DNA of 64,000 bases from Cheiracanthium punctorium (GCA_038373885.1 JAWZYV010013134.1:62001-126000), one strand, 5' to 3'. Shown: positions 33,597 to 44,774, numbered from the stretch's first letter. A program made the numbers and translations. The notes: generated from the letters alone by a model not told the origin.

Positions 33597-34520
33597 TGTT
33601 ACGAATTTTCGGGGCAACCCGCTGCTCTGGGGCTTAGAATGGTTTAAAATTCGTATTCTACGCTTCAAATAGATAAATTTTGCTTTTTGTTGCATCAAAA
33701 TCGGCCAATTAGAACCGGAGATACGGAGGTTTCACTTTCCCATATGTTTTTCTATGGGCTTCTAGAAATCTCGAGAAATATTAGTCCTAGAGCTTAGATC
33801 TCTTCACTTTTGAGGACTTATTTTTGGCGCCAAATTTGGCGATATTTCGCCAAAAGTCGCCAAGCTTGGCGACTTTTTGGTCATTTGGCGCGATTTTCCC
33901 AATGGGGCCTGGAAGTTGTTTTTCCTGCATTAAAAACGCATAATAACCTAACATTTCTCTTCTATGACGTAATCAAAATTCACGCTTTATGTAGAACCCT
34001 CGAGAAATTGACTTTTCTGGAAACCTCTTGTACCTCCTGCGTCGGCTATTTATAGAAGCGGGCATCGCCCCGAAGTCAGTCAGTGCGAGTTGAACATTCA
34101 ATGTGTGAAGAGCTCTCAGTACGCTTGTTTTGTGTGAACTGATAGTGCTATAGAAGCTGTGTTTTAGCTTGCTTTGTGAAGCTGTTTTTAAAGTGCTGTG
34201 TGTAAATTCTTCGTTGCTGTGTCTTAAGGGATAGTGTACTATATCCCTTGAATATTTCCACGGAATTTTTGCCTGTAAAAGTGACTTATTTTGTGTGAGA
34301 AATACAGCATTTGTGAGAGCTTCTGATAGAAGCGGATTGTTAAAAGCACGTTACTGCTAGATTGTGCTTGTGAATTGTGTGCAGCTGATTGTTCTACGAA
34401 GTTCTAGAAGAAATAAAGTTTGTGTTCCATCCTGACAAGTGACTTTTTACTTGAACTTTTTTTACACCAACTGGACTTTAGAACGACGAACCCCAGGAGT
34501 AGCAGAGTAATTCCGCAACA
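33597..34520 (+). mobile_element. Solo LTR (Gypsy-like), 924 bp
   Basis: It begins TGTTACGAATTTTCGGGGCA and ends TAATTCCGCAACA, so the ends are inverted TGTT.CG / CG.AACA. It has a TATA box, an arthropod initiator and an AATAAA signal (34412-34417) in the order of an LTR. No primer binding site or coding follows, so it is a solo LTR. The flanks ATAA/ATAC give at best an imperfect 4-bp duplication. The Gypsy assignment is by resemblance of the ends. Confidence 0.65.
34047..34083 (+). promoter_or_regulatory. Core promoter of the solo LTR (TATA plus TCAGT initiator)
   Basis: TATTTATA at 34047-34054 is followed about 25 bp later by GTCAGTCAGTGCGAG, matching the arthropod Inr TCAGT. It could start transcripts reading rightward into the flanking repeat. 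Confidence 0.6.
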
Positions 34521-35334
34521 ATACCGAAATCTTGAAACAGCTTTTATTGAATTCAAAATCCATCTTTACATAAAAATTCGTAAAAAATCTCCTAATTTAT
34601 ATTTTTCCTCCGTTCTTCTTTTAAAAGTGAGCGAAATATATGCTCCGTCTTTTGCCGAAATATAAAAAAAGTTATGACAGATAGAATGAAAGACGCAACA
34701 GTATTAAAATTATTTTTACGCAAACGTCGTCAAAAGAGAAATTATTTTTAAAAATTCCCCAAAATCGGCAAAATATGTTACATAGTCAAAACAAACTGTT
34801 TTCGAAAGAAAATTTTCTCCTCTATCCGATGATGCAAATATCGTTTTATTGCGAGTGTAATGACCGGCGTTATTACGTATTATGCAAGAAAAATCGCTAA
34901 AAATCGGACAAAACATGAAATAAAACATTTTCTAATTCGAATTTTGGAAAAATCGCTCCGAGGCGTCTTAGGATCTGTCCCAGTGAAGCCGTATGCAAAA
35001 TTCGGTAGGTCTGCGACCAACCGTCTCGGCGCAATGCGATCGAGAGACGCGCGCAAGAACATCGGTGGTCACAAATCTACCTACCTACATACAATGTTTA
35101 CTCTCGGATTTTATTATATAAGATACGTCACTTCCTTTACTGAGCGTTACTTCCGTCAGAAAATTAATCTGAGTTACTCCCTAGTTTCGCCTAAAGAAGT
35201 TTTACTTCAAAAAAAAAAAAAAAATTACGACCAACAGCAATATCACGAGGAATGCAAAATCATTTTGCCGCTTGCTTGCCTTGTGCAACTCAACACCGGG
35301 ATGTTGTCAAACAGGTGTCTGTAAAACTTTATTA

Positions 35335-35851
35335 GGCGTCAAGTGGACGACTCATTCCGACGTTTCAGGAATAATAAATTCATTGCGTCTAGTAGAACGT
35401 GTTGTTAAACATTGCTTTTAAACTTAGTACCACCAGTATTTTTGTTATGCGTTGAGTATGACGATTTATGAGCACTGCTTTTGAACGATTTCACCAGCAC
35501 TTCTGATGCACGTCAAGTAGGACGGGTTATCAGGCATAACTTTTGAACGGCATCAACAGCACTTCTGTTATACGTCGAATAAAACGTGTTATTAGGCATA
35601 GCTTTTGAATGGTAATACCAGCACTTCTGCTGCACGTTGAATAGAACGATTTATTAGGCATTGCTTTAGAACAGCAGCATTAAAACCCCTGTTGCACGTC
35701 CAATAAGACGTTATTTATTTCCAGTTTTTGGCAAAAGACAACTTAGTACAATTTTAGAACGTTATACAGAATGTACAAACTTTACCTGAACGCTTTTCTT
35801 ACTATTCGGAACGTTACTAGACGTTCATAGAACATTCTTGTGCTGCCTGGG
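35335..35851 (+). repeat. 62-bp tandem array (~6 units) plus CCCAG-type terminus
   Basis: The ACGT.GAATA.AACG word recurs at about 35335, 35385, 35449, 35510, 35572, 35634 and 35696, with shared TTATTAGGCAT.GCTTTTGAAC and CCAGCACTTCTG. The stretch ends TTGTGCTGCCTGGG at 35851, the inverse of a CCCAGGCAGCACAA end. It is probably the internal array of a DNA element. Confidence 0.7.
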
Positions 35852-35938
35852 TTTCTTAAAATGCCCAGTGTAAAAAAGGTTCTACGAGGGCTGTTCAATA
35901 AGTAATAACACTAAAATTATAAAAAATACAGAATACCT

Positions 35939-36446
35939 TTAATCGTCATCATTTACATGGTCTTTTACAAAATAACTTCCGCGGCACGTAATGCATTTAT
36001 CCCAACGTTCTGTCCACTTCTTAAAAACATGTAAAAGTCCGTTTTTTGAGAGCTTTTTCAAAACAGCCTCCGCAGCCTTTACACATGCTTTGTTGCTTGC
36101 AAAATTTTTGCCTCGTAATGGTGTTTTAAGTTGAGGAAACAGCCAGAAATCGGATGGAGCGAGATCAGGACTGTATGGAGGGTGTGGTAAAATCTCTACG
36201 TTATTCTGCTGCAAAACATCCAGTACGCAACGAGCAATATGTGGACGGGCATTGTCGTGGTGCAATATTAAGCCATTTCGGAGCAATGGACGTTTCCTTT
36301 TAACGTGCTGTGCTGTACCATTGTTCGTAGGACATTCGCTTAGTACGAGCCGTTTGCGGTAGTACCGTCAATATCTTCCACATTTTGCCAGCCTTCCTTA
36401 AAAGCTTTATGCTAGCGAAAAGTACTTGCCCTCGACATTGCTTTAT
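35939..36446 (-). pseudogene. mariner transposase, middle and C-terminal DD34D part
   Basis: After KAFKEGWQNVEDIDGTT there is a deletion and frame loss, then an open C-terminal segment from 36286. ILHHDNARPHIA holds the second Asp and YSPDLAPSDFWLF the third, 34 residues apart, the mariner DD34D signature. The PLRGKNF and KKWTERWDKCI blocks follow and it ends ..DHVNDDD at 35939. The first catalytic Asp region is deleted, and a TAG follows TFR. Confidence 0.85.
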
Positions 36447-37906
36447 CCCAGACAGCACATAAGCTTAAATCAAGTTTGTCATTTCTTTGAATTTGACGCA
36501 CTAATGCAAGCTAGACAGTTCAACTCATTCTAAGCTGGCAGCAAGCTTGCAGGAGTCAAGTTGAATTGTCAAGCTTAAATACAGTTGATTTAAGCTTGAA
36601 AATTGATACTCGCGTGATTTTTCCTTTTTAAAGGAGAGCGTTGATGGCGCCATCTGTGAAAGAGAATGGACATTAATTGTCTAGCGTCCTTTAAATTTGC
36701 TGAAATTCCGTAAAAGATGTGTTTTATTTTTATTACCAGTGCCATATATATTACCGGCAAGGCAAACGGGGCAACTGCCCAGGGCCTACAGATTTTAGGG
36801 CCCAAAAATCTTACATCTTACACTTTTGTGGTTTTAAAATAAAATTACAAAAGAAAAAAAAATCAGAAGTTAAATAATTTTTTTAATTATAAAGTATGAA
36901 CAATGAAAATAATTCAAATTTACATTTGTATAAATTAATTTAAACTTATTTTTAATTCTTCGAAATGCTGTATATCGATATAGCATACCAAAATGTAGGA
37001 AAATAACTAACCATATTTGTAAAGAGAATTTTTAGCGTTAAAAAATAGCAAAATTTTTCAATTATTTGTTATTTTAAGAAATATTTACAAAAATGACTAA
37101 AGTGTTTTTATTCCATACATGTTAGCAATTGTGTTATAGCATTTCGAAGTAACGTTTAACTATCTGTTTCTTTCATTTCAGATTACTTAACACAAAATTT
37201 GTGTTAAGTAAACCCATTCTATATTTCCAAATATGGAAATTTTTCAAAATAAAATACAATTATACTACGAAATTGATTTCAAAATCAGTCGTTTGTCTCG
37301 ATTTTGGCCAGCGGTATTGCTTCATGAGTGTTGCGGTACTGAAAGTTTTAAAATGTGTTTTTTTATTTTAATTTTGATTTTAATTTAATTTATTTTGATG
37401 CATTATTTTAATTTTGATGCATCCCATGGAAAAATAAAAGAAACAAATAACACATCGCCCACTTATCAATTTGGCAAGAAAACAGCGTGGTAAGTCACTT
37501 CAAGCTTTAGTCATAGCTGCACAAGGCTGCGGTGGCGGAATGGATAGCGTGCTCGACTGCTAAGCGAAAGGGCCCGAGTTCTATCCCAGCGACGAACACT
37601 CGATGGAAACAGATTAAATTAAATTGAAATTTCAGCGTAGAGGGGGAAAATGCGCATAAAAATAAATTATGTGGGGCGCGTTAGCCAGCGGGCGCACCGT
37701 GTATTTAAAAAAAAAAAAAATTAAGCTTGAAATTAAGCTGGAAATGTCAAGCTTGATTCAAGCTTGAAATGTCAAGCTTAATGCAAGCTGGGCAAGTGTA
37801 AACTAGAACACTTGATTCAAGCTTGCATCAAGCTTACACGATTGGAATTTTCAAGCTTATTGACTTGATAAATCAAGTTTGATGCAAGTTTGCTGTGCTG
37901 TCTGGG
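36447..37906 (+). mobile_element. AAGCTTGA-cluster element, copy 2 (1460 bp, complete)
   Basis: Inverted ends CCCAGACAGCACA and TGTGCTGTCTGGG (a few bases of slippage inside) are flanked by AT on both sides (36445-36446 and 37907-37908). The flanking mariner frame confirms a precise insertion with a 2-bp duplication. Order: AAGCTT cluster, AT-rich core with CCCCGTTTGCC-type and hairpin segments, tRNA-SINE module, AAGCTT cluster with at least seven AAGCTT sites in about 190 bp. There is no transposase ORF. Confidence 0.85.
37530..37722 (+). repeat. tRNA-SINE module (family B), copy 2
   Basis: The tRNA-like head GCGGTGGCGGAATGGATAGC (A-box region) and GCCCGAGTTCTATCCC (B-box region) is followed by GATGGAAACAGATTAAATTA, TTTCAGCGTAGAGGGG and a poly-A end. 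It sits at the same place in all three AAGCTTGA elements. Confidence 0.75.
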
Positions 37907-38008
37907 ATAGTTGAAAGCTTCACGTATCATGTCAAAGGTCTCCGATGCTGATTTTTGCAGACGAACACAAAATTTAATCTCATAACGTTGTTCCAACGAC
38001 GCTTCCAT
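37907..38008 (-). pseudogene. mariner transposase, N-terminal HTH fragment
   Basis: It starts MEASLEQRYEIKFCVRLQKS and continues ETFDMIREAFNY, the mariner N-terminal helix-turn-helix. The reading frame is broken at the AT target site of the inserted element and resumes at 36446 (AMSRASTFR, stop, HKAFKEGWQNVEDIDG). The upstream GC-rich leader belongs to the mariner 5' region. Confidence 0.8.
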
Positions 38009-38689
38009 TTCGACAACTGGCCGCGTCTCATAGGCACCCGCAAACCGGAGCCCCCGGGAAGGGAGGGGGAGAGTCGCGGCGACCCCGCGCAAACACACTT
38101 TAGTTCAATCACGTGATACTCAGGAACATGAGTCTATACACGCCATCTATCGGTAGCTTTTCTTAATACAGAGAACTAACTTTTTTTATGCCATAGAAAT
38201 TATCATTCCGATGAATGGTTTCGCGGCAGTAGAATTAGTCTTATTACTTATTGAACAGCCTACGTATATTTAGTTACTTTCGGGATGTTTCAACTGTCGG
38301 TTCTATTCATATAAAACACGCGAAATCTGCACGAAAATTTCGGCTCGTGAAAATAAGTGCTTTTTAGTATCATTCGCTGTGGAGCCGAATTTTATATCAC
38401 GTAAAGTTTACGAATATAAAATTACGTCACGAATTTTAAGTTTCATGATTTTACATTTCTTTTTTAAACTATGTATAAAACTTCTGACACTTGTACTAAA
38501 CAATGCAGTGGAAAGCTTTGCTACTTAACACTTTCAGATACATTTTACTTGCGTGAAAATACTATATCCTGCGGATCTTTCAAAATCTCACGAATAATTT
38601 TTATTGCTGAGGAATTTGAAAATCAAAATTCCGCAAAAAAAAGAAAATAATATGTTTGTTTGTTTGCGTTATGAAATGCCTACATGATG

Positions 38690-38835
38690 GGCATCTGCCT
38701 ACGGGGGGGGGGGTGAGATTCCTTTGGTGGAGGACTTTTTAAGTGATTCTGACGCTCATTCAGGTTGTACTTGGAGAAAACCGACTAAAACTTTAGACCG
38801 TTAAATTGACAGCAGGCCCGTACTTTTCAGATCGG
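38690..38835 (-). repeat. SINE family A, copy 5 (partial)
   Basis: It shares GGAGGACTTTTTAAGTGATT and TACTTGGAGAAAACCGACTA with the other copies. The tRNA head is lost into a poly-C/G-rich flank. Confidence 0.5.
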
Positions 38836-38839
38836 CTGG

Positions 38840-40195
38840 TTGGCTATCGCCGAGAGCCCCTGACCAAAGGGGGACCCAGCGAGACCCCCTGTGCCCCCAG
38901 CGGCCTTTACTTTTTTTTTTAGAATAGAAACTTCTTACAGTCGTTATACACCTCGTTTTATATCACATATTTTCTACAGAAAACGTTGGATTTTTTTTAA
39001 TTGCATGCAATGTAACTAATGAAAGAAATATATATATAGATACTAGCTGACCCGGCAAACGTTGTTTTGCCATATAAATTATTCCTAGGATTATTTTAGT
39101 AGAAGGAAATGACTAACTTATTGTAAGTGTGTGAAAATGTTGTATATGAGTGGAAGAGGCAGCTCATTCTGTGATGCAGATCATCTGCTGCAGAGTGCTG
39201 TGATGCAGATCATCACATATCTTATTTTTAATTATCAATTACTTAATTGTTAATTATTTCTAAATTTAATCTGTGTTCAAAATTTATTCTTTGCACTTTC
39301 GATTTGGATTTCTCTTCCCTTCGCCTGTAAATTTTTTATTTCTGCACCTACCGTATTTAAAAGCAATATTCCGTTTTCATTTATTTTTCCTTTTTATTTC
39401 ACTTTTGCATTGGTAAAGCCTAACATTTCTGTTCCCATGGTTTGTTTATGACCATATATGGTATCAAATCTATAAATAACATTGGCTTTCTTTTAGGTTA
39501 CAATTTAGCTGATAGATTGTTTTATCCGTTGGCATGTCTGGGATTCAAAAATAATTATATAGAAATGTATTTAACGTCTACTGGCGTCAAGTTACTTTTG
39601 CACTTTTTGGCGTGCCCTGCGGCGTGTTTTTGCTTCTGTAATAACCTCTTGGCTTGAGTTTCTCATCATCATTCACGCCTTAGCAGTTGTCTAGTGAACC
39701 TGCGTTTTTGAGGGGTCTGCTCAGCCACCGTAGGACTTTATAATTTTGATGTTTATGTGTTGATATGTTAAAATAAAATGTAATTGCCACTATACGAAGT
39801 CTTACTCTTTCATTACGGCCTGGGTTTCGCCTTCATACCCACAATAATAGATATACTACTTTATAATTAGAATAATTTGATATACTAAAGTAATTAAAAA
39901 CTTTGTAAAAAACACACATAAGAAGTAATAGGTAAATAGTAGAAGTAATAATCCTCTTTTTAATTACTTTATCGTTTAACACCAGTATTTTGAGTGATTT
40001 TTCAATTTGATATACATCAGAGTAATATATATCAAAGTAATTTTATTATTTATTTCTTAGTAATCTTACGCTTCCACACAGTGGATTAGCGAAGGACCCA
40101 CACAGAATCCGAGGCACGAGGGTCTCGCCGAAAAATAAGTGGCCCCAACAGCATTAAAATAGTTAAATGCGACTTTTAGATACATAAGCCTTTTT
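38840..40195. other. Repeat-derived non-coding stretch
   Basis: At 39050 'ACTAGCTGACCCGGCAAACG' starts a dispersed repeat body common in arthropod genomes. A 71-codon open frame at 39442-39657 lies in it but has no family motif. Nothing else is recognised. Confidence 0.45.
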
Positions 40196-40199
40196 CAAA

Positions 40200-40348
40200 T
40201 ACGGTCGAATCTCAAAGGACCAAAAGTTTTGTTCGCTATATACGAACCGTTAAGAAATACAGTATTAAAATTGCGCTACCGAATTTCTCATTCGTTATAT
40301 AATTGAGTTCATTATATACCGGTTTCGCTATAGCGTGGTTCGACTGTA
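40200..40348. mobile_element. ~148-bp pogo/Tigger-like MITE
   Basis: The left end TACGGTCGAATCTC and inverse right end TACAGTCGAACCACGCTATA are flanked by TA-containing sequence. The TACAGTCGA terminus is typical of pogo/Tigger elements. Confidence 0.6.
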
Positions 40349-40402
40349 TTGCTTACCGTAATATTATATTCAATCCAAATTCCTTTTTCAATATCTAGCC
40401 GA

Positions 40403-41468
40403 CCCAGACAGCACATAAGCTTAAATCAAGCTTGACATTGACTTGAATTTGACGCATTAATACAAGCTTGACATTTCAATCCATTAGCTTGATTATTGCG
40501 CTGATGGCGCCATCTGTCGCTGTTGGCGAGAAGGAGAATGGACATTGAAAAGTCTAAGGGGAAGGAATGAATGGGATAAGCCCCTCTGAAGTGTAACACG
40601 AGGGGAGTTTTAGTTTTATTTACATCTAATTAACATTAGTAATTCCATTAATTAATTAATTAGCCCTAAAAATAAATTTTAATATAATTAACACAATTTA
40701 GTTAGTTAATATACTTCACTTTATGGGTGGTAGAATGAGACGGTTTCCGGCCGCTACAAAATAATTTATCATCAGTCATAAATGTACTTCACCATAGAAT
40801 TTAAAAAAAAAAATTCTATATTTCCAAATATGGAAATTCTTCAAAATAAAATACAATTATACTACGAAATTGATTTCAAAATCAGCCGTTTGTCTCGATT
40901 TTGAAAGTTTTAAAACGTGTGCTGCTGTTAAGTTTATATTATGTTTATTTCCCTATTAGTAGAGTCTCTAAATCACACATAACATTATTTTAATTTTGAT
41001 GCAGCCAATGGAAAAATAAAAGAAACAGATCAACATATCGGAAAATAGATCTCGCCAGAAAACGGCGTGAACAGTCACTTCAAACTTTAGTCATATCAGC
41101 TCAACTCAGGTTGGCTGAGTGGTTATGACGCTCGCCTCCCGACCCAAAGGTCCCGGGTTCTATTCTAGCCGCGAACACTTGATGGAAACAGATAAAATTA
41201 AATTGAAATTTCAGCGTAGAGGGGAAAAATGCGTGGCAAAATAAAATAGGTGGGGCGAGTTCGCCGACCGGCGCCCCGTGTATTTAGGAAAATTTTTTAA
41301 GCTTGAAATTAAGCTTGCTATGTCAAGCTTAATGCAAGCTGGGCAAGTGTAAACTAGAACACTTGATTCAAGCTTGCATTAAGCTTACACGCTTGGAATT
41401 TTCAAGCTTAATTCAAGTTTACTGACTTGATAAATCAATCTTGCTGCAAGTTTGCTGTGCTGTCTGGG
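40403..41468 (+). mobile_element. AAGCTTGA-cluster element, copy 3 (1066 bp, complete)
   Basis: The ends CCCAGACAGCACA and TGTGCTGTCTGGG are flanked by GA on both sides (40401-40402 and 41469-41470), again a 2-bp duplication. It has the same order of cluster, core, SINE module and cluster as copy 2, with a shorter core. Partial copy 1 at 25019 is in the opposite orientation. Confidence 0.85.
41106..41298 (+). repeat. tRNA-SINE module (family B), copy 3
   Basis: The head GGTTGGCTGAGTGGTTATGA with GTCCCGGGTTCTATTC is quite different from copy 2. The tail GATGGAAACAGATAAAATTA, TTTCAGCGTAGAGGGG and GGCGCCCCGTGTATTT is the same. Confidence 0.75.
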
Positions 41469-41472
41469 GAAT

Positions 41473-43800
41473 GCCCCCAAACGAGCCAGTCCGGGCCTGA
41501 CTGACAGCCACACTGTACTGCAGAACTCTGAATCTTATGCACTCCGCCAGTGTGGGAATAAAATAATAGATCATGCGAAGTGCGTAAATTATAAACACTT
41601 TCCGACATATTCATATAGACTTATATAATGGATTCGCCTTTAAAAGTTTCATAAAACCTGCCTAAATGAGTCATTGGTAAAACAAATTGTCTCTTTTCAT
41701 CCAATATTCGGAAATTTTCATTTAATAACTTTACATTTAAAATAAAAGTAAAGATACAAAAGAAACTGCACAACGATCTTAACAAAGGTACTCTTTCATT
41801 AGAAAAGATATAATATCTTTAATTCAAATCAATGTAACCACAAGGAGGCTGAGAAAGTACTTAAAACTCTGCATACTTAAATATAAAAATCTCCCGAGTT
41901 ATGAGAGAGTTTAACCATTTATAAAACCCGTTTTTAATCTGCTCATCATCTCTGAAAAGGTGTAATGCAGAAGACACCATAGTCTGACCAATGCTGCTTC
42001 CGAGCCCGGGTATTTCAATTCTCAACTGGACAAGGTTTGCGCTCACACAGTTGTCGGGTAAAGAACCTATGCTTAACCTGTTCACTTTCATTACTCAAAA
42101 GACTTACTTTTTAGTCGGACAGACCATCAAATTTCAGACAGCTGTCGGGTGGGGATGTCGCCATAAATCTCTGAGCTGCGGTCAGAAAAAGGCGGATTTC
42201 TCCATTTTGCGGTTTATCATTTAGTACTATGATTTTCGATTTATTGGTTCGTCAACCGAAATACGCCACTTTCTAACCTCAAATCAGTCATTTATTGCGT
42301 CACCCCTTTTCCCACGGGTAATAAAATATCCCTATATCCAGGGTGCGAATTGAACATTTTCTCTAGGAGGGGACTTTTGAAAGAAAACATTCTTCTGGAG
42401 GGGACAATTGAAAAGGGAAAAAATGGAGGGAAGGCGTAAAATGCTCCACTCACATAATATATTAAGTATTACATTACATGACAAATGCAGTCGCCAACAT
42501 GTCTGGGAAGGGACTTAAATTCAAACAAAAGTCAACCCCCGATTTTTTATGCAGATATAGTATTCCTGCCTATGTCGATTCTACGTCCACCCTCAAATTC
42601 AACTCGCGGCCGATCAGCGCTTGTTCGTTCATTTCGCAGTCTTAATTCGTTGCAGAATGAGAAGTGGCATCAGGCATGTATATATCGATTTCAAAGGGAT
42701 GTTTGTAACTTGCTCCTTTTTCTAGTAAATAAAAGAATTTCTATTTTCAATACTTAAAATCGTTAGGTACTGTTGAATTTGTAAGGACAGAGACTAATTT
42801 TAACATTTCTCCAGAAGCAATGCAGCACAAGTGCAAACTTGATAAGAAGGAATCAGCCTTCATATTCTTTGAAAGGGCTATTCCCTGCTGTCCAGGCTCT
42901 AGGTCAGGGGTAGGTAAATAGCGTGCCCCCCCCCCCCCACAAGATAATCAGAAAATTCTTCCTTGAACTGATTACAGCTGAAAGACTAAAAAGTTTTAAA
43001 TTCCTACTTCGAAAAGAGTGTTTTTGTTGAGATTAGGGATTATCGGCAGAGGTTACAAAACGTAAACAGAAAAAAAGATTTTAGGACTTAAAGAGTTTAA
43101 ATTCAATTTGCTGTCGATCGCTGCTGACATTGACAGCACCTGAGGAGCTTCAACTTGAACTGAAGGTTTGCTATTGTTCTTCGAGGCAGACAAGTAAATC
43201 CTCAAAGATAAGACAGATTGCTCTGTTTGGTAGTTTTACATACTGTCAACTGTTATTTACCAAGGAGTGGACCGCCTCCTCAGCCTCTCCTTGCTATGCC
43301 ACTCATTGTGACTTATTTTAAACTGTAAAAGAATATTTAAAAATTATTAATGTTACAATTGAATCGGTGAGTGGAGAAACCACTTCAGTCACAGAAATGC
43401 GAAAAATGGTTTTCGATGAAAATAAGCTTAGAAAGGCAAGATGCGTTAGTCTGTTGAGTAGTTTCATAGATACGGGGCTTCTTTCTCGAACGATGGGCGA
43501 CAATGATCAGTGGTCAACACACGACAATGAATCAATGGTCGAGAATGATCTATTTTAACACTATTATTGGCCACCTGCCCTGCCCTAGGGGTGGTTTTCT
43601 AAAAAATAGTTATTCCAGCTTCAATGTTAGATTTTCATCTCCATAATTTTCTGCAAGCAAAACATTTTTTTCCTCCTAAATTCATGTTCTTGACTTTTGT
43701 ATAACATAAATATGGTTAGACAATAAATGGTGATTTGATTTGCTTTGAATGATTACCTTTTTCCAAGTTTTCAGCTGACTAAAAACCAGTTGAGTGCAGA
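41473..43800. other. Intergenic stretch, no gene recognised
   Basis: It starts with a 16-bp end CCAGTCCGGGCCTG of the 1792-family. A CAGGGGTAGGTAAATAGCGT word at 42906 looks like a lone hAT-type end followed by a C-run. Open frames of 60-90 codons (e.g. 42485-42757, 43367-43558) have no motif I recognise. Confidence 0.45.
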
Positions 43801-43865
43801 AACAGCATGTTGGGAATTCAGTCTCTCTTCCTCCCCCACCCAGCTTATATTTGTGCATCTCCGGG

Positions 43866-43873
43866 TGACGTCA
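43866..43873. promoter_or_regulatory. Perfect CRE (TGACGTCA) in a GC-rich segment
   Basis: The palindromic CREB/ATF site lies in a locally GC-rich stretch (43855-43910) that would have been about 260 bp upstream of the THAP start codon before the hAT element inserted at 43919. A promoter role is inference. Confidence 0.45.
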
Positions 43874-44146
43874 GAGGCGAACTCTTTCGCCCCTTCCAGC
43901 GGAGACGTAGATAAAAACTAGAGATGGGCGGTTCGACTCATTTTACTGATTCGAATCTCGACTCACTCACTACTTTGATGATTCGAATCAGTGATTCGAA
44001 TCTTGAATCAATAAAACAACTAAAGAAATTTTCCCTCTCTCTGCGCCGAAAGCCGTACTATTTAAACACCCTTCACCCATTCATGGGGTTTCTTCTCCGC
44101 TGAGTTCTCGGGCAGTTAGCATCTCTCTCTCCTTGCCCCAGTAAAA

Positions 44147-44664
44147 CTAGTGTTTAAACTGCCCGAAATGAAAATACAGGGGAGCTTCGTATGACCCCCT
44201 GGGCCTGTAAGATTAAAAGGTTAAGTTTGGTGTCAAAGTATTCGAAATTTTATGTATCGATGGGGGTGTACGTCTAGGGGGGGGGTCGAGAATCAATAAA
44301 AACGCGCTCCGATGGATAGTTTCCGAGATATACGTTAATTAATTATGGTAATTAGACTAATTAACCATGATTGAGGCTTAAAAGGACTGCAAACATGTAG
44401 AAATTGGCTCTGGGATGGTTTCCAGACTTTAGAGATGCCGCCGGGGGAGGCTAGTGTTTAAAATGCCCAAATTGAAAATATAGGGGAGCTTCGTATGACC
44501 CCCTGGGCCTGTAAGATTAAAAGGTTAAGTTTGGTGTCAAAGCATTCGAAATTTTAAGTATCGGTGGGGTGTTGAGTCTAGGGGAGGTCGAGAATCAATA
44601 AAAACGCGCTCCGGTGGATAGGTTCCGAGATATACGTTAATTAATTATGGTAATTAGACTAATA
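44147..44664 (+). repeat. 304-bp-period tandem duplication inside the hAT element
   Basis: Two copies, starting at about 44151 and 44455, share GGGGAGCTTCGTATGACCCC, CTGTAAGATTAAAAGGTTAA, AATCAATAAAAACGCGCTCC and GATATACGTTAATTAATTAT with few differences. Confidence 0.85.
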
Positions 44665-44774
44665 AACCATGGAGCTGTTTTTTCCGCGATCCGGCATCGT
44701 CATCAACGGAGAGAAAGCAATAGCAAAAGCATCACAAGCTGGTATTGATCTCAGGATTTTCTTATCGCCGTCCT

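Larger units (their letters stand above)
32735..35100 (+). repeat. 'CTAGCTGCG' element, copy 4, split by a solo LTR
   Basis: It follows copy 3 head-to-tail. It shares GAAATTACCGCGGGATAT, CACGAAATATTTATTAACGC, GATTCTTTGCAATTTACGCA and the 3' block CTCCTCTATCCGATGATGCA. It is interrupted by a 924-bp LTR at 33597-34520. Confidence 0.55.
35885..38264 (-). mobile_element. mariner-family transposon, internally deleted and carrying an insertion
   Basis: The ends CGAGGGCTGTTCAATAAGTA and (inverse) CGTAGGCTGTTCAATAAGTA are flanked by TA on both sides. A 1460-bp AAGCTTGA element sits inside. Removing it leaves about 920 bp, shorter than the usual ~1.3 kb, so a central part of the transposase is also lost. 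Confidence 0.85.

Noticed and set aside
34860..35324. 154-codon + strand ORF
   Set aside because: Lies across a repeat shared with 17.9 kb and 32.5 kb whose other copies are not open. It ends in low-complexity lysine codons from a poly-A run.
35335..35757. CRISPR-like regular repeats
   Set aside because: The repeats are contiguous 62-bp tandem units without spacers, in a eukaryotic genome with no cas genes.
36447..37906. TA target duplication (Tc1/mariner-type) for the AAGCTTGA element
   Set aside because: Taking TA as the duplication puts the interrupted mariner frame out of register. AT/AT here and GA/GA at 40403-41468 fit both copies with the same CCC..GGG ends.
39442..39657. Small membrane protein gene (71 codons, hydrophobic)
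   Set aside because: It lies in a dispersed repeat body starting ACTAGCTGACCCGG and has no family motif or splice context. Hydrophobicity follows from T-rich DNA.
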